The notes under the pieces were generated by a model. It was given only the letters and a program-made list of their open reading frames with translations. It had not been told where the DNA came from and searched no databases. Shown one piece after another: positions 22,412 through 31,297 of a DNA stretch of 64,000 bases. The stretch covers positions 1 through 64,000 of the forward strand of contig CAYHCE010000001.1 of NCBI GenBank assembly GCA_964355015.1, read 5' to 3'. The DNA comes from CAYHCE01 sp964355015. Its GTDB lineage: Bacteria > Cyanobacteriota > Cyanobacteriia > PCC-6307 > Cyanobiaceae. The position numbers and the translations under genes are program-made. How positions within the stretch are numbered: position 1 is the first letter of the stretch; every line of letters starts with the position of its first letter.

Positions 22412-24802
22412 TCAGCTGCCGGAGGGCTTGGTCAGCGGCAGCAGGCACTTGTCGGAATCGCATCCCGCCGGGCCGGCCTCGATCAGCTCGCCGCCGTCAT
22501 AGCGCTGCAGCGCCTCGAAGAAATCCGCCGTGCGACGGCGGTCCGCCACCTCTTCCTGCAGGCGCGTGTAGGTGGCCTGATCGATAGGCTCGAAAGGCAG
22601 CCTGGGGAAGGTGGCATTGGCATCGAAGCGAGCCAGCAGGGCTGCCGAGATGTAACCCTCGCCCTCATCGATCGCCTTGTGAATCGCTTCGGCCAGAGGC
22701 TCGATCTCGTTCTCTCGAAACTCCACAGTGGCCGAGGTGTTGTGAGCGGTGTAGTGCTTCTGCACCTGCATATAGAAATCGAACTGGGCCAGAGCGGAGA
22801 AGTTGTTGATCTCCACGGCATCGGCGCCGGGGATGTTGGCCCAGCTCACCTCGGTGGGGATCTCCACCAGCCATTCCGTGCAGCGGGGTTCGAACGGATC
22901 ATCAAGCAGGCGGCCGTTCTCGTCCTTGTCCGACTGGCTGGGTACGATCGTGTAGCCGTAGTCCATACAGGCCAGCGCCACCGGATCGTTCTTGCGGAAG
23001 GTGATGCGGCGGATGAAGCGCTGGGCCTTCGGTGGATGCCAGCCGGGGCTGGCACCGGTGAGCAGGCTCTTGGTGCCGGCCGGTTGCACGGTGGTGCAGC
23101 GGTTGGGGCGGCACAGGCCGTGGCGGTCGCAGTAGTTCCACACCGCCTCGTTGACGATCTCTTTCCAGCGGCTGAGGTACTCGGCCTCCCGGGCTTTGAA
23201 GGCGAGGCCCGCCTCGGTTTCCGGGCGGCCCGCTTCCCACCACTTAAGCCAGGGGGTGCCGAAGGCATGCACGAAGAAATCGAACAGGCCGGTGAAGCTC
23301 ACGCCCACGATCGGGTCCCAGGCACGGCTCTGGCGGTAGCGCTCCACTTCGAAGTCGTGGTTGAGCAGGCAGGCCACGGCCAGGCCGCCGGCCGTGAAGG
23401 CATCCTGCTGGGCCTGGTGGTCGGCCGGATCGATCCGGTTCAGGTGGATCTCGGCCAGGTTGCAGTGGAAGTCGGCGCCGAGGATCTCGCCGCAGGGGTT
23501 GAGCCCGTAGCGGCCGAGACGGTGTTCCAGCTCGGCAGGGCCGATCCCGGGGTGATGCAGGCTGAGCCAGCGGCCGGCTTCCTCGCGGCCCTGATCCACG
23601 TAGATCCCGATGAACTCGGTGCGCAGCTCGGGGGTGGGCAGCAGGTCGGCGTTGGAGCGGGCGATCGCCTCGGGGGCGAACTGGATCGCGCCTTCGCCAC
23701 TGCGGAACTGCTGGTTCACGGCCTCCAGCACCACCTCCCGGCTGGGCCTGGTGTGGAAGACGCGGGTGTGGTTCGCCATCCGCAGCGCGTCGCGCTCGGG
23801 GTCGATGCGCCAGTTGCCGCCTGCATCCTGCTGCCAGAGGTTCTCCTTGGCGCCGGCGGCGGAGAGATCCTCGGCAGCGAACTGGCGCATACCGGCGCTG
23901 CGGCGAATGTTCCCCGCCACGATCGTGACGGCGGCCTCGTCGATCAGCAGGCAGCACTCCACCGAGGTGAGCCGGCGGCCCCGGGCCTTGTTGAGGATCT
24001 GGGCGACGCGGCCGTAGAGATCCCCCAGCTTCACGGGATTGGCCATGCCGCCGAAGCCCTTGAGCGTCTCGCCCACAGGCCTCACGTCCGAGAGGTCGAC
24101 GCTGATGGTGATCGGCTCGGCCGCATCGAAGCTCTCGTCGCTGCAGAGTTCCAGCAGCAGCTGGTAGCTGTCCACCCAGCCGCGGCGCGTGTCGCCGACC
24201 CGGATCGCCACCCGCTGGCCACAGGTCGTGTGGGTGGTGGCTTCCTGCCTCTGGCCGGCGGGAGTCACGCCGATGGGGCTGACGCTTTCGATCACCAGCC
24301 GGTTGCGCACCAGCGGCAGCCGTTCGATCAGCCGTGGCTCGATGACGGCGCCGGTGCCGCAGCCCATCATCGCCAGGTCCATCATCAGACCGAAGGCTTC
24401 CCAGTCCACCAGGTTGGTGGAGGTGCAGTTGTAGGCGCCTGAGAAGTTGTGCCGTTGCTCGATCCAGGGGGTGCCGCCGATCCAGAGCCAGCGCCCCGAG
24501 GGCAGCGCCTTCTGGTCTTTCTGCATGCGGCGGATCAGCGCCACCTCCTCGGCGTTGAGCTGGCCCAGCCGGCGCAGGCCTTCGAGGTTGCGCTCGGCCA
24601 CCTGGTGCCAGCTCTCGCGGCCGCTGTCGGTCTTGCGGGAGTAGGTGCGGTAGAAGACCGGGTTCGCCGCCGGGGCCGTGGCGGGGAAGTCGGGCTGTTC
24701 GGCGCTGCCCCGCCGGGAAGGATCTGCCTGGGTTGCCTTGTCCTGTTCCACGGTCGCGCCGGCGGATCCGGCCAGATCGGGACGCGTGGGAGTCAGGGTC
24801 AC
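22412..24802 (-). CDS. nrdJ: Adenosylcobalamin-dependent (class II) ribonucleotide reductase
   Basis: Reduces ribonucleotides (triphosphate type in cyanobacteria) to deoxyribonucleotides with a B12-generated thiyl radical. Motifs along the 796 residues: SGRWLWIGGTPW, the substrate cysteine region FSGAYNCTSTN, MGCGTGAVIEPRL, the catalytic NPCGEI, QPAGTKSLLTGASPG, and a C-terminal shuttle CDSDKC followed by a short tail. The GTG at 24802 (MTLTPTRPD) fits homologues; an earlier in-frame GTG at 24865 and a frame to 24958 add unrelated sequence. The enzyme needs no oxygen or iron-tyrosyl subunit. No cobalamin riboswitch could be recognised upstream. Confidence 0.95.
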   Translation of the reverse strand: MTLTPTRPDLAGSAGATVEQDKATQADPSRRGSAEQPDFPATAPAANPVFYRTYSRKTDSGRESWHQVAERNLEGLRRLGQLNAEEVALIRRMQKDQKALPSGRWLWIGGTPWIEQRHNFSGAYNCTSTNLVDWEAFGLMMDLAMMGCGTGAVIEPRLIERLPLVRNRLVIESVSPIGVTPAGQRQEATTHTTCGQRVAIRVGDTRRGWVDSYQLLLELCSDESFDAAEPITISVDLSDVRPVGETLKGFGGMANPVKLGDLYGRVAQILNKARGRRLTSVECCLLIDEAAVTIVAGNIRRSAGMRQFAAEDLSAAGAKENLWQQDAGGNWRIDPERDALRMANHTRVFHTRPSREVVLEAVNQQFRSGEGAIQFAPEAIARSNADLLPTPELRTEFIGIYVDQGREEAGRWLSLHHPGIGPAELEHRLGRYGLNPCGEILGADFHCNLAEIHLNRIDPADHQAQQDAFTAGGLAVACLLNHDFEVERYRQSRAWDPIVGVSFTGLFDFFVHAFGTPWLKWWEAGRPETEAGLAFKAREAEYLSRWKEIVNEAVWNYCDRHGLCRPNRCTTVQPAGTKSLLTGASPGWHPPKAQRFIRRITFRKNDPVALACMDYGYTIVPSQSDKDENGRLLDDPFEPRCTEWLVEIPTEVSWANIPGADAVEINNFSALAQFDFYMQVQKHYTAHNTSATVEFRENEIEPLAEAIHKAIDEGEGYISAALLARFDANATFPRLPFEPIDQATYTRLQEEVADRRRTADFFEALQRYDGGELIEAGPAGCDSDKCLLPLTKPSGS

Positions 24803-25016
24803 GGCGGGAAGGGTGGTCTGCTGGGCCAACGATACCGCCAGCGGTGGGGGGTGCAAGCGGTTCACTCCACCAGCGGCAGTGCCGTCTGCGGCACCCACTG
24901 GAACACCAGCACAGGTGGCACCGGTCGTGCTTCCTGTCCGGACGCCTGCCCAGCCCACACGTTCAGAGTGGAAGGCGGGCCGAACGGCGGCTGGTGGGGT
25001 GTTCGCCTGCGGCGCG

Positions 25017-25046
25017 CCAGGCAGGCGTGACCCTCTCCCTGCCTGG
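25017..25046 (+). promoter_or_regulatory. 9-bp perfect hairpin just before the prfC start
   Basis: CCAGGCAGG (25017-25025) pairs fully with CCTGCCTGG (25038-25046) around a 12-base loop, ending 13 bases before the prfC ATG at 25060. No T-run follows, so termination is unlikely. In the prfC mRNA the stem would sit next to the ribosome-binding region and could limit initiation. It could also be a DNA-level operator for the divergent nrdJ/prfC pair, or chance in GC-rich DNA. Confidence 0.3.
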
Positions 25047-25059
25047 CAGGCTGGGACCC

Positions 25060-26730
25060 ATGACCAGCCCCTCCACCTCTTCGGCTCCAGGCGCCACCGC
25101 CGAGGCCACCGGCGTCGAACGGGCCCTGTTGGCCGCGGCGGTGGCCCGGCGCCGCAACTTCGCGATCATCTCCCACCCCGACGCGGGCAAGACCACCCTC
25201 ACCGAGAAGCTGCTGCTCTACGGGGGCGCGATCCAGCAGGCCGGCGCCGTGAAGGCCAAGGGCGAGCAGCGCAAGGTGACCTCCGACTGGATGGAGCTCG
25301 AGAAGCAGCGCGGCATCTCGATCACCTCCACCGTGCTGCAGTTCGACTATGCCGGCAGCACGATCAACCTGCTCGACACCCCGGGCCACCAGGACTTCTC
25401 GGAAGACACCTACCGCACCCTCGCCGCCGCCGACAACGCGGTGATGCTGGAGGACGCCGCCAAGGGCCTCGAACCCCAGACGCGCAAGCTGTTCGAGGTC
25501 TGTCGGATGCGGCAGATCCCGATCTTCACCTTCATCAACAAGATGGACCGGCCGGGGCGTGACCCGCTGGAGCTGATCGACGAGATCGAGAGCGAACTGG
25601 GCCTGGTCTGCTGGCCGGTGAACTGGCCGATCGGCAGCGGCGACCGCTTCCGCGGCGTGATCGATCGCCGCAGTCGGCAGGTGATCCTGTTCGAGCGCGC
25701 CGAACGGGGCAAGCAGGCGGGTGAGCGGCGGCTGGCGGTGGGTGATCCCGGACTGGCCGATCTGGTGGAGCCGGAACTGCTGGCTCAGGCCCTTGAGGAG
25801 CTGGAGCTGCTGGATGGGGCCGGTGCCGATCTCGACCTGGCGCTGGTGCACGCCGGCGAGCTCAGCCCGGTGTTCTTCGGCTCGGCCATGACGAACTTCG
25901 GCGTACGGCCATTCCTTGACGCCTTCCTGGAGCTGGCCCAGCGACCGGTGGCCCGCATCAGCCACGACGGCCCCGTCGATCCGTTGCGGCCCGAGTTCAG
26001 CGGCTTCGTGTTCAAGCTCCAGGCCAACATGGACCCCCGCCACCGCGACCGGATCGCCTTTGTGCGGGTGTGCTCCGGCCACTTCGAGAAGGACATGAGC
26101 GTGCGCCATGCCCGCAGCGGCCGCACCATCCGCCTCTCGCGGCCCCAGAAGCTGTTCGGCCAGGATCGGGAGGTGGTTGACGATGCCTACCCCGGCGATG
26201 TGATCGGCCTCAACAACCCCGGCATGTTCGCCATCGGCGACACCCTCTACACCGGCCCACGGGTGGAGTACGAGGGAATCCCCTGTTTCAGCCCGGAGAT
26301 CTTCGCCTGGCTGCGCAACCCCAATCCCTCGGCCTTCAAGAGCTTCCGCAAGGGCGTCAACGAGCTGCGCGAGGAGGGGGCGGTGCAGGTCCTCTACGAC
26401 ACCGATCCGAGCAAGCGCGATCCGATCCTGGCCGCCGTGGGTCAGCTGCAGCTGGAGGTGGTGCAGTACCGCCTCCAGCACGAATACGGCGTGGAGAGCC
26501 GGCTCGAGCCCCTGGACTTCACGGTGGCCCGCTGGGTGACGGGCGGCTGGCCTGCTCTGGAGAAGGTGGGCCGCGTCTTCAACTGCAAGACGGTGCGCGA
26601 TGCCTGGGACCGGCCGGTGCTGCTGTTCAGGAACGACTGGAACCTGAACCAGCTGAAGGAGGACCATCCTGACCTGGAACTGAGCGCCGTGGCACCGGTG
26701 GTGAGCGGCGTCGAGCCGATCGCGCTCTGA
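25060..26730 (+). CDS. prfC: Peptide chain release factor 3
   Basis: A 556-residue translational GTPase that recycles RF1/RF2 after termination. G1 is HPDAGKTT, G2 region GISITSTV, G3 DTPGHQDF, G4 NKMDRP. RF3-specific stretches are GQLQLEVVQYRLQHEYGVE and the C-terminal WNLNQLKEDHPDLEL. The ATG at 25060 is preferred; the open frame extends further left but over non-homologous sequence. The divergent neighbour nrdJ starts 257 bases away, with a hairpin close to this start. Confidence 0.95.
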   Translation: MTSPSTSSAPGATAEATGVERALLAAAVARRRNFAIISHPDAGKTTLTEKLLLYGGAIQQAGAVKAKGEQRKVTSDWMELEKQRGISITSTVLQFDYAGSTINLLDTPGHQDFSEDTYRTLAAADNAVMLEDAAKGLEPQTRKLFEVCRMRQIPIFTFINKMDRPGRDPLELIDEIESELGLVCWPVNWPIGSGDRFRGVIDRRSRQVILFERAERGKQAGERRLAVGDPGLADLVEPELLAQALEELELLDGAGADLDLALVHAGELSPVFFGSAMTNFGVRPFLDAFLELAQRPVARISHDGPVDPLRPEFSGFVFKLQANMDPRHRDRIAFVRVCSGHFEKDMSVRHARSGRTIRLSRPQKLFGQDREVVDDAYPGDVIGLNNPGMFAIGDTLYTGPRVEYEGIPCFSPEIFAWLRNPNPSAFKSFRKGVNELREEGAVQVLYDTDPSKRDPILAAVGQLQLEVVQYRLQHEYGVESRLEPLDFTVARWVTGGWPALEKVGRVFNCKTVRDAWDRPVLLFRNDWNLNQLKEDHPDLELSAVAPVVSGVEPIAL

Positions 26731-26789
26731 TCCGGGCCACGGTGGCTCGGCAGGCTCGCCAGAATCGATTGCAACGAAAGGTCACAGCC

Positions 26790-27014
26790 ATGCCCGAGCC
26801 CTTCTGGCTGGTACGTCCTCGCCACGACGGGGGTTCCGATTACGTCCGTTTCCTGCCCAGTCAGGAGACCGTGGAAGTGCGCGAAGGCAGCCACCTGCCC
26901 CCCCAGATGCCCCTGCTCAAGCGTCGTCACTGGCTGGCGGCCGAGGAGGCGGAGGCTCGCCGCCGCCAGTTGCAGCAGGAGGCGGGCTACCGCTGCAGCG
27001 AGCCGCTCTTCTGA
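26790..27014 (+). CDS. DUF1651-like small cyanobacterial protein
   Basis: A 74-residue soluble protein starting MPEPFWLVRPRHDGGSDYVRF and continuing with a basic PLLKRRHWLAAEEAEARRRQ helix and an aromatic-acidic end. The order 'FWLV..., R-F-x-P, plLk-R-x-x-L-x-x-x-E-A, ...' is that of DUF1651 proteins, which are abundant in marine Synechococcus and Prochlorococcus and of unknown function. The ATG at 26790 is preceded by an A-rich stretch rather than a classical ribosome site. Confidence 0.68.
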   Translation: MPEPFWLVRPRHDGGSDYVRFLPSQETVEVREGSHLPPQMPLLKRRHWLAAEEAEARRRQLQQEAGYRCSEPLF

Positions 27015-27116
27015 GCCGCTCGTGGGCTCCCTGTTCCGAAGCCCCTTCCCTGGACCACCGCAAGGGCCGCGCCTCGATACGCTCGGGCCACGACCCAGCC
27101 CCATGCACCGGAGGCC

Positions 27117-27818
27117 ATGACCAACGGTTCCGCCCCACCCCCCAGTGAGGGCCCCTCGGGCCCTTACCAACGGCTCGGCATCTCCCCCGATGCCAGCTTC
27201 GACGAGGTGCAGATGGCCCGGCAGGAAAGGCTTGAGGCGGTGGGAGACGATCCCCAGGCCCGCGCCAGGGTCGAGGCCGCCTACGACGCGGTGCTGATGG
27301 AGCGTCTGCGGGAGCGTCAGCAGGGCAAGGTGAGCAGCGCCGCTCTCAGCGCCTCGAAGCGCGAGGAGGTCAAGCCAGCCGCCACTCCCCGCTCCCCGTC
27401 GAGGCCGGCGCTGCCGTCCCTGCCGTCCCTCCCCCAGCTGCCCGGCGGCAGCAAGCTGCAGGCCCCCAGCTTCTCCCTGCCCAACCTGGCCCTGGCCGAG
27501 GGGCGTGAGCGCTGGTTTCCGCTGCTGGCCGACGGCCTGCTGCTGGTGCTGGTGCTGTTCACCCCGCCCGGCTCGGCCGAACTGGTGCTGGCTCTGGCCA
27601 CCGGCGTCACGGTGGTCAACCTGCAGCGCCGCAACGGCCGTTTCCTGGCGGCCGTGGGCTGGAGCTTCGCCCTGCTCAGCCTGGGTCTGCTGCTGGGGGG
27701 CGGACTGGCCCAGCTGCTGGATCCCGCCCTGCCGCTCGGTCTGCCGATCGCCCTGCAGCAGGTGCAGAGCCTGCCGGCGCTGCTGCTGCTGCTGCTGGGT
27801 GCCCTGCTGATCGCCTGA
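27117..27818 (+). CDS. CPP1-like family protein (J-like domain, three membrane helices)
   Basis: The 233-residue protein opens with a J-domain-like region without HPD (PYQRLGISPDASFDEVQMARQ, ERVEAAYDAVLMERLRERQQGK at ~residues 16-72). A Ser/Pro linker follows and then three or four hydrophobic helices from ~residue 132 to the end. The layout matches CPP1, the chloroplast chaperone-like protein that stabilises protochlorophyllide oxidoreductase, and its cyanobacterial relatives. The linker (about residues 75-120) is a Ser-Leu-Pro repeat. It is tail-to-tail with hslO, separated by 2 bases. Confidence 0.87.
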   Translation: MTNGSAPPPSEGPSGPYQRLGISPDASFDEVQMARQERLEAVGDDPQARARVEAAYDAVLMERLRERQQGKVSSAALSASKREEVKPAATPRSPSRPALPSLPSLPQLPGGSKLQAPSFSLPNLALAEGRERWFPLLADGLLLVLVLFTPPGSAELVLALATGVTVVNLQRRNGRFLAAVGWSFALLSLGLLLGGGLAQLLDPALPLGLPIALQQVQSLPALLLLLLGALLIA

Positions 27819-27820
27819 GC

Positions 27821-28735
27821 TCAGGCCGGCGCCAGTTCGGCGATCAGCTCCCGCAGTTCGCTCTCCTCCACGCCGTACACCTCGTTGCAGAAGTGGCAGG
27901 TGAGTTCGGCGCGGCCATCTTCGTGCAGGATCGCGCTCAGCTCGTCGTGGCCCAGCAGCCGCAGGGCGTTGACGCTGCGGCGCCGGGTGCAGGGGCAGTG
28001 GAAGGAAACGTCCTGGCGGGCCTCGGCGTCCTCCAGCAGCTGGGGATCGAGGTCCGGAAAGATGTCCTCCAGCAGCAGCTTCAGATCGTCCTTGCAGGCG
28101 GCCAGGCGGCTGCTGAAGCCGCTGATCTCGCGGCAACGCTCCTCCAGCAGGGCCACCAGTGCCGGTTCACGGGCGGCCTTGGGCAGCACCTGCACCAGCA
28201 CCCCGCCGGCGCAGCGCACGCCGCCGCTGTCGATCTGTTCCCCAACGAACACCGCCGAAGGGGTCTGCTCGGAATGGAGCAGGTAGGAGGCCACGTCGTC
28301 GGCGATGCCGCCGCTGACCAGCTCCACGGTGCTGCTGAACGGCTCACCCTTGCCCTGGTCGCGCACGACGTGCAGGTAGCCGGTGCCGGTGGCCTTGCGG
28401 AAATCGAAGTGATGCAACCCGTCCGCTTCCTCCACCAGATCGAGCTCCAGGCCGGGATTGCCCACGTAGCCCCGCACGGTGCCGTCACGGCCTGCATCCA
28501 CCATCAGGCCCCGCAGCGGTCCATCCGACTGGATGCGCAGGTTGACGCGGCCATGGGCCACCTTCATTGAGCTGGCCAGCAGCAACCCGGCCGTCATCGC
28601 CCGGCCCAGCAGGGCGGTGGTGAGGTACGAGAGCTTGTGACGCCGTCGGGCGTAGCGGGTGGTGACGGTGGTGAGCGCCGCCACCAGGCGGATCCCGCCA
28701 GCGGCTGCCGTGGCCCGCACCAACTGATCGGGCAT
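27821..28735 (-). CDS. hslO: Hsp33 redox-regulated chaperone
   Basis: A 304-residue holdase that is switched on by oxidation. The N-terminal domain (to ~230) contains AALLGRAMTAGLLLASSMK-like and GGIADDVASYLLHSEQTPSA segments; the C-terminal redox switch has the CxC pair in FHCPCTRRR and the CxxC pair in LTCHFCNEVY. All four zinc cysteines are present, so the oxidative switch should work. It fits protection of proteins under photosynthetic oxidative stress. Confidence 0.95.
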   Translation of the reverse strand: MPDQLVRATAAAGGIRLVAALTTVTTRYARRRHKLSYLTTALLGRAMTAGLLLASSMKVAHGRVNLRIQSDGPLRGLMVDAGRDGTVRGYVGNPGLELDLVEEADGLHHFDFRKATGTGYLHVVRDQGKGEPFSSTVELVSGGIADDVASYLLHSEQTPSAVFVGEQIDSGGVRCAGGVLVQVLPKAAREPALVALLEERCREISGFSSRLAACKDDLKLLLEDIFPDLDPQLLEDAEARQDVSFHCPCTRRRSVNALRLLGHDELSAILHEDGRAELTCHFCNEVYGVEESELRELIAELAPA

Positions 28736-28750
28736 CGCTGCGCCCCCAAC

Positions 28751-29410
28751 TCAGGGCATCGTAGGGAGCAGCGAACGGGCCGCCGGCAGGGGTTGCAGGA
28801 CCCCTTCGCTCAGCTCCCAGCCCTGGCCGATCACCCCCCGGAACAGCTCCGGTTCGTGGGTCACCACCAGCAGGGCCCGGTCGCGGCCCAGCTGGCCGAT
28901 CAGCTGCAGCACCTCCTGCCGCACCGACCAGTCGAGGCCGGCGGTGGGCTCATCCAGCAGCAGCACGCGCGGATCCCGCAGCAGCTGCACCGCCAGGGCC
29001 AGCCTTCGCTGCTGGCCGCCGCTGAGCCGCTCCGGCGCCTGCTGGGGCGACAGCGCCTCCAGCCCCACCTGGCGCAGCACCGCTTCGGCCGCCTCGGTGG
29101 GCAGCCGCCGCTGGCCCAGCTTCAGCTCCTGCCCCACCGTGAGCCCGAGGAAATGCCGCTCGGGGAACTGAAACACCAGCCCGCAGAGCCAGCGCCGCTG
29201 GCGTGCCCCCAGCGGTTCGCCCTCCCAGAGGATCGTGCCGCCGCTGGGTTCGGCCAGGCCGGCGATCAGTTCCAGCAGGGTGGTCTTGCCCGAGCCGCTG
29301 CGACCCGCCACCAGGGCAGGCTCCCCCACCGCCAGGCGCAGGTTCACGTCCCTCAGCACCGCCTCACCACTGGTGGCCGGGTGGTAGCGGACCGATCGGA
29401 GCTCCAGCAT
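28751..29410 (-). CDS. ABC transporter ATP-binding protein (ECF/CbiO-like)
   Basis: The 219-residue stand-alone ATPase has Walker A GRSGSGKTT, Q-loop VFQFPERHFLGLTVGQE, signature LSGGQQRR, Walker B VLLLDEPTAGLD and the H-loop VVTHEPEL. The Q-loop form FQFPE is characteristic of energy-coupling-factor (EcfA/CbiO) ATPases for vitamin and metal import. No permease or substrate-binding subunit lies nearby, so it probably works with components coded elsewhere. The ATG at 29410 is chosen because the family begins M-L-E-L-R-x-V. Upstream codons in the longer frame are unrelated. Confidence 0.87.
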   Translation of the reverse strand: MLELRSVRYHPATSGEAVLRDVNLRLAVGEPALVAGRSGSGKTTLLELIAGLAEPSGGTILWEGEPLGARQRRWLCGLVFQFPERHFLGLTVGQELKLGQRRLPTEAAEAVLRQVGLEALSPQQAPERLSGGQQRRLALAVQLLRDPRVLLLDEPTAGLDWSVRQEVLQLIGQLGRDRALLVVTHEPELFRGVIGQGWELSEGVLQPLPAARSLLPTMP

Positions 29411-29511
29411 GACGGGCCTGTGATGGCCCCAGCTTGCAACAGCCGTGTTTCTTGCCGTCGCCGTGTTTGATGGAGGAGGTGGCAACGGAGATCGATGGGG
29501 GAGCTGGGCTG

Positions 29512-29964
29512 ATGGAGATTCGCTTCCGTGAGGTGGACCCGTTCAACTGCTGGATCTGGCTGCGCTTCGCCGCACCGCCCGGTCAGGGGGAGCGCGGCTA
29601 TGTGGACACCGTGTTCGACAGCTGGTTCTTCCTGGGCAAGCTCGGCGGTTTCAATGCGGAGAACCTGCAGGTCCACGAGGAGGGCCTCGACCTGAGCTGC
29701 ATGACCTACGACGTGGAGGAGGCCGAACGGGCCCTGCCGGCGCTGATGCACAACATGGGGCAGCCGGAGTACCGCGAGGAGTGGGGCCGCTGCTGGGTGG
29801 ACCTGGGCACCAGCGACGGAGTGGCGCTCGATGTGCTGATCAACGCCCTGCGTCAGCTCGACAATGATCTGGTCGAGATCGAGGAACTGGTGATCGGTGG
29901 TTTGAACGAGGACTGGCCGGTGGAGGAGGAGCCCGAGGCCTTCTTCCCGCTCGGTGCCAACTGA
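29512..29964 (+). CDS. DUF3531 family protein
   Basis: The 150-residue acidic soluble protein begins MEIRFREVDPFNCWIWL and contains VFDSWFFLGKLGGFNAENLQ, EEGLDLSCMTYD and a Glu-rich end (EDWPVEEEPEAFFPLG). This is the DUF3531 pattern of cyanobacteria and plastid-targeted plant proteins, function unknown. ATG 29512 is favoured: GGGGGAG lies ~8 bases upstream and homologues start there. An in-frame ATG at 29470 would add 14 residues. rsmE follows after 8 bases, probably in the same transcript. Confidence 0.86.
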   Translation: MEIRFREVDPFNCWIWLRFAAPPGQGERGYVDTVFDSWFFLGKLGGFNAENLQVHEEGLDLSCMTYDVEEAERALPALMHNMGQPEYREEWGRCWVDLGTSDGVALDVLINALRQLDNDLVEIEELVIGGLNEDWPVEEEPEAFFPLGAN

Positions 29965-29972
29965 GGCGTGGC

Positions 29973-30800
29973 GTGGCCCGGGAACTGCGCCGCCTTCTGA
30001 TCGGGCCGGAGCGTCTCGCCGCGACGGGGGACTGTGCCGAAGCCCTTGGTGGCAGCGGAGGGGCCACCCTCCTGCTCACCGCAAGCGAGAGCCATTACCT
30101 GACCCGGGTGCTTCGCTACGGCCCGGGGGATCGCTTCGGGCTCACCGACGGGGCCGGCCGGCTCTGGAGTGCGGTGCTGCTCGATCAGCGGCGGGCCCGG
30201 CTGGAGCAGCCCGTGGCCACCCCCCTGCAGAGCCGGTCGCTGCCCACCCCGGAGCTGGAGCTGGCGGTGGCTCTGCCCCGCCGTGACTTCGACATCCTGC
30301 TGCGCATGGCCTGCGAGCTGGGGGTGGATCGGCTGCAGCCCCTGCTGGCCGAGTGCGGCACGGCGCGGGGGGAGTGGAAGCCGGAACGCTGGCAGGCGAT
30401 CGTGCGGGAAGCCTGTGAGCAGTGTGAGCGGCTGTGGCTGCCGCAGCTGCCGGAACCTGCTCCGGCCCTTTGCTGGCTGGCGAAGCCGCGCCGGGGCCTG
30501 GCCTTGCTGGCCACCACCCGCCGCGACGCTCTGCCCCTGCTGGGGTCGGTTCTGCCCCCGGTTGCCGGGCCGCAGGCAGCCCAGCAGCAGGCCCCCCCGC
30601 CGGTGGCGCTGGCGATCGGGCCGGAGGGGGGGTGGGCTCCGGCGGAGGAGGTCGGGGCGCAGGCCGCGGGCTGGCTGCCGGTGAGCCTGGGCCCGTGCAT
30701 TCTGCGCACCTCCACCGCAGCCGTGGCGGGGCTTGCGGTTCTGGCCCAGTGGCGGGCCGGGGGCCTCAGCTCTTCAGAAGGCTGTTGGCGATCTCCTTGA
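29973..30800 (+). CDS. rsmE: 16S rRNA (uracil1498-N3)-methyltransferase
   Basis: RsmE methylates U1498 of 16S rRNA with SAM and is a SPOUT enzyme with a C-terminal trefoil knot. Visible motifs: LTASESHYLTRVLRYGPGD (N-terminal PUA-like domain), ALPRRDFDILLRMACELGVDRL, REACEQCERLWLPQL, AIGPEGGWAPAEEV and the knot end LGPCILRTSTAAVAGLAVL. The GTG at 29973 gives 275 residues, normal for the family. The 3' end overlaps by 35 bases the end of a convergent small gene. Confidence 0.94.
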   Translation: MARELRRLLIGPERLAATGDCAEALGGSGGATLLLTASESHYLTRVLRYGPGDRFGLTDGAGRLWSAVLLDQRRARLEQPVATPLQSRSLPTPELELAVALPRRDFDILLRMACELGVDRLQPLLAECGTARGEWKPERWQAIVREACEQCERLWLPQLPEPAPALCWLAKPRRGLALLATTRRDALPLLGSVLPPVAGPQAAQQQAPPPVALAIGPEGGWAPAEEVGAQAAGWLPVSLGPCILRTSTAAVAGLAVLAQWRAGGLSSSEGCWRSP

Positions 30801-31116
30801 AACCGGCCAGGTTGGCGCCGGCCAGGCGGCGGCGGCGGACCAGGGCACCGGAGGGGACCAGTCGATCGGGCGCGAAGGTGACGCTGGTGGGCGCTGGGCG
30901 GCTCTCCTGCTCAAGGCGCAGCTCGGCCGCGATCGCCTGTGCGGTGGTGAGCCCCCTGCCTTCGGCGGCGACAGGGGCGGCAGCCTCCGGCTGGGCCTTG
31001 CTGCCCTTGCCCGCTTTGGCCTTCGCCGCCGCCTCCTCTGTCGGGGCGACGGTGGCCGGCGTGGCGGGTGCGCCCTTGTCGAGGTTGAGGAAGAACCCCT
31101 TGGGTTTGAAGATCAT
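30766..31116 (-). CDS. Small basic cyanobacterial protein of unknown function
   Basis: A 116-residue protein: MIFKPKGFFLNLDKGAPATP, an Ala/Lys/Glu-rich low-complexity middle, then TTAQAIAAELRLEQESRPAPT and an ending VRRRRLAGANLAGFKEIANS. No membrane segment is seen. The structured C-terminal half (GANLAGFKEIA, DRLVPSGALVRRRR) looks like a conserved element of picocyanobacterial proteins, but I cannot name a family. Its 3' end runs 35 bases into rsmE on the other strand. Confidence 0.65.
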   Translation of the reverse strand: MIFKPKGFFLNLDKGAPATPATVAPTEEAAAKAKAGKGSKAQPEAAAPVAAEGRGLTTAQAIAAELRLEQESRPAPTSVTFAPDRLVPSGALVRRRRLAGANLAGFKEIANSLLKS

Positions 31117-31297
31117 GACGCCGGCCCGGCAGGACGTGTGGGCCGATTATCCGCCGCGCCGGTGCTTGCTCCTGCCGCCCCTTAGGGGAGTGCAACAGAG
31201 CAGCGGCGGGTGCCTTCCGTGCGGGGACACTGGGGATCGCCGTGATCGCCCCTTGCCATCCGCCTGGGTCACCACCGTGGCTCTTCCGCCTGCCGCC

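Noticed and set aside
24803..25059. Cobalamin riboswitch upstream of nrdJ
   Set aside because: A B12-dependent reductase is a plausible target, but neither the B12 box nor the characteristic GCCACTG element could be found in order on the minus strand.
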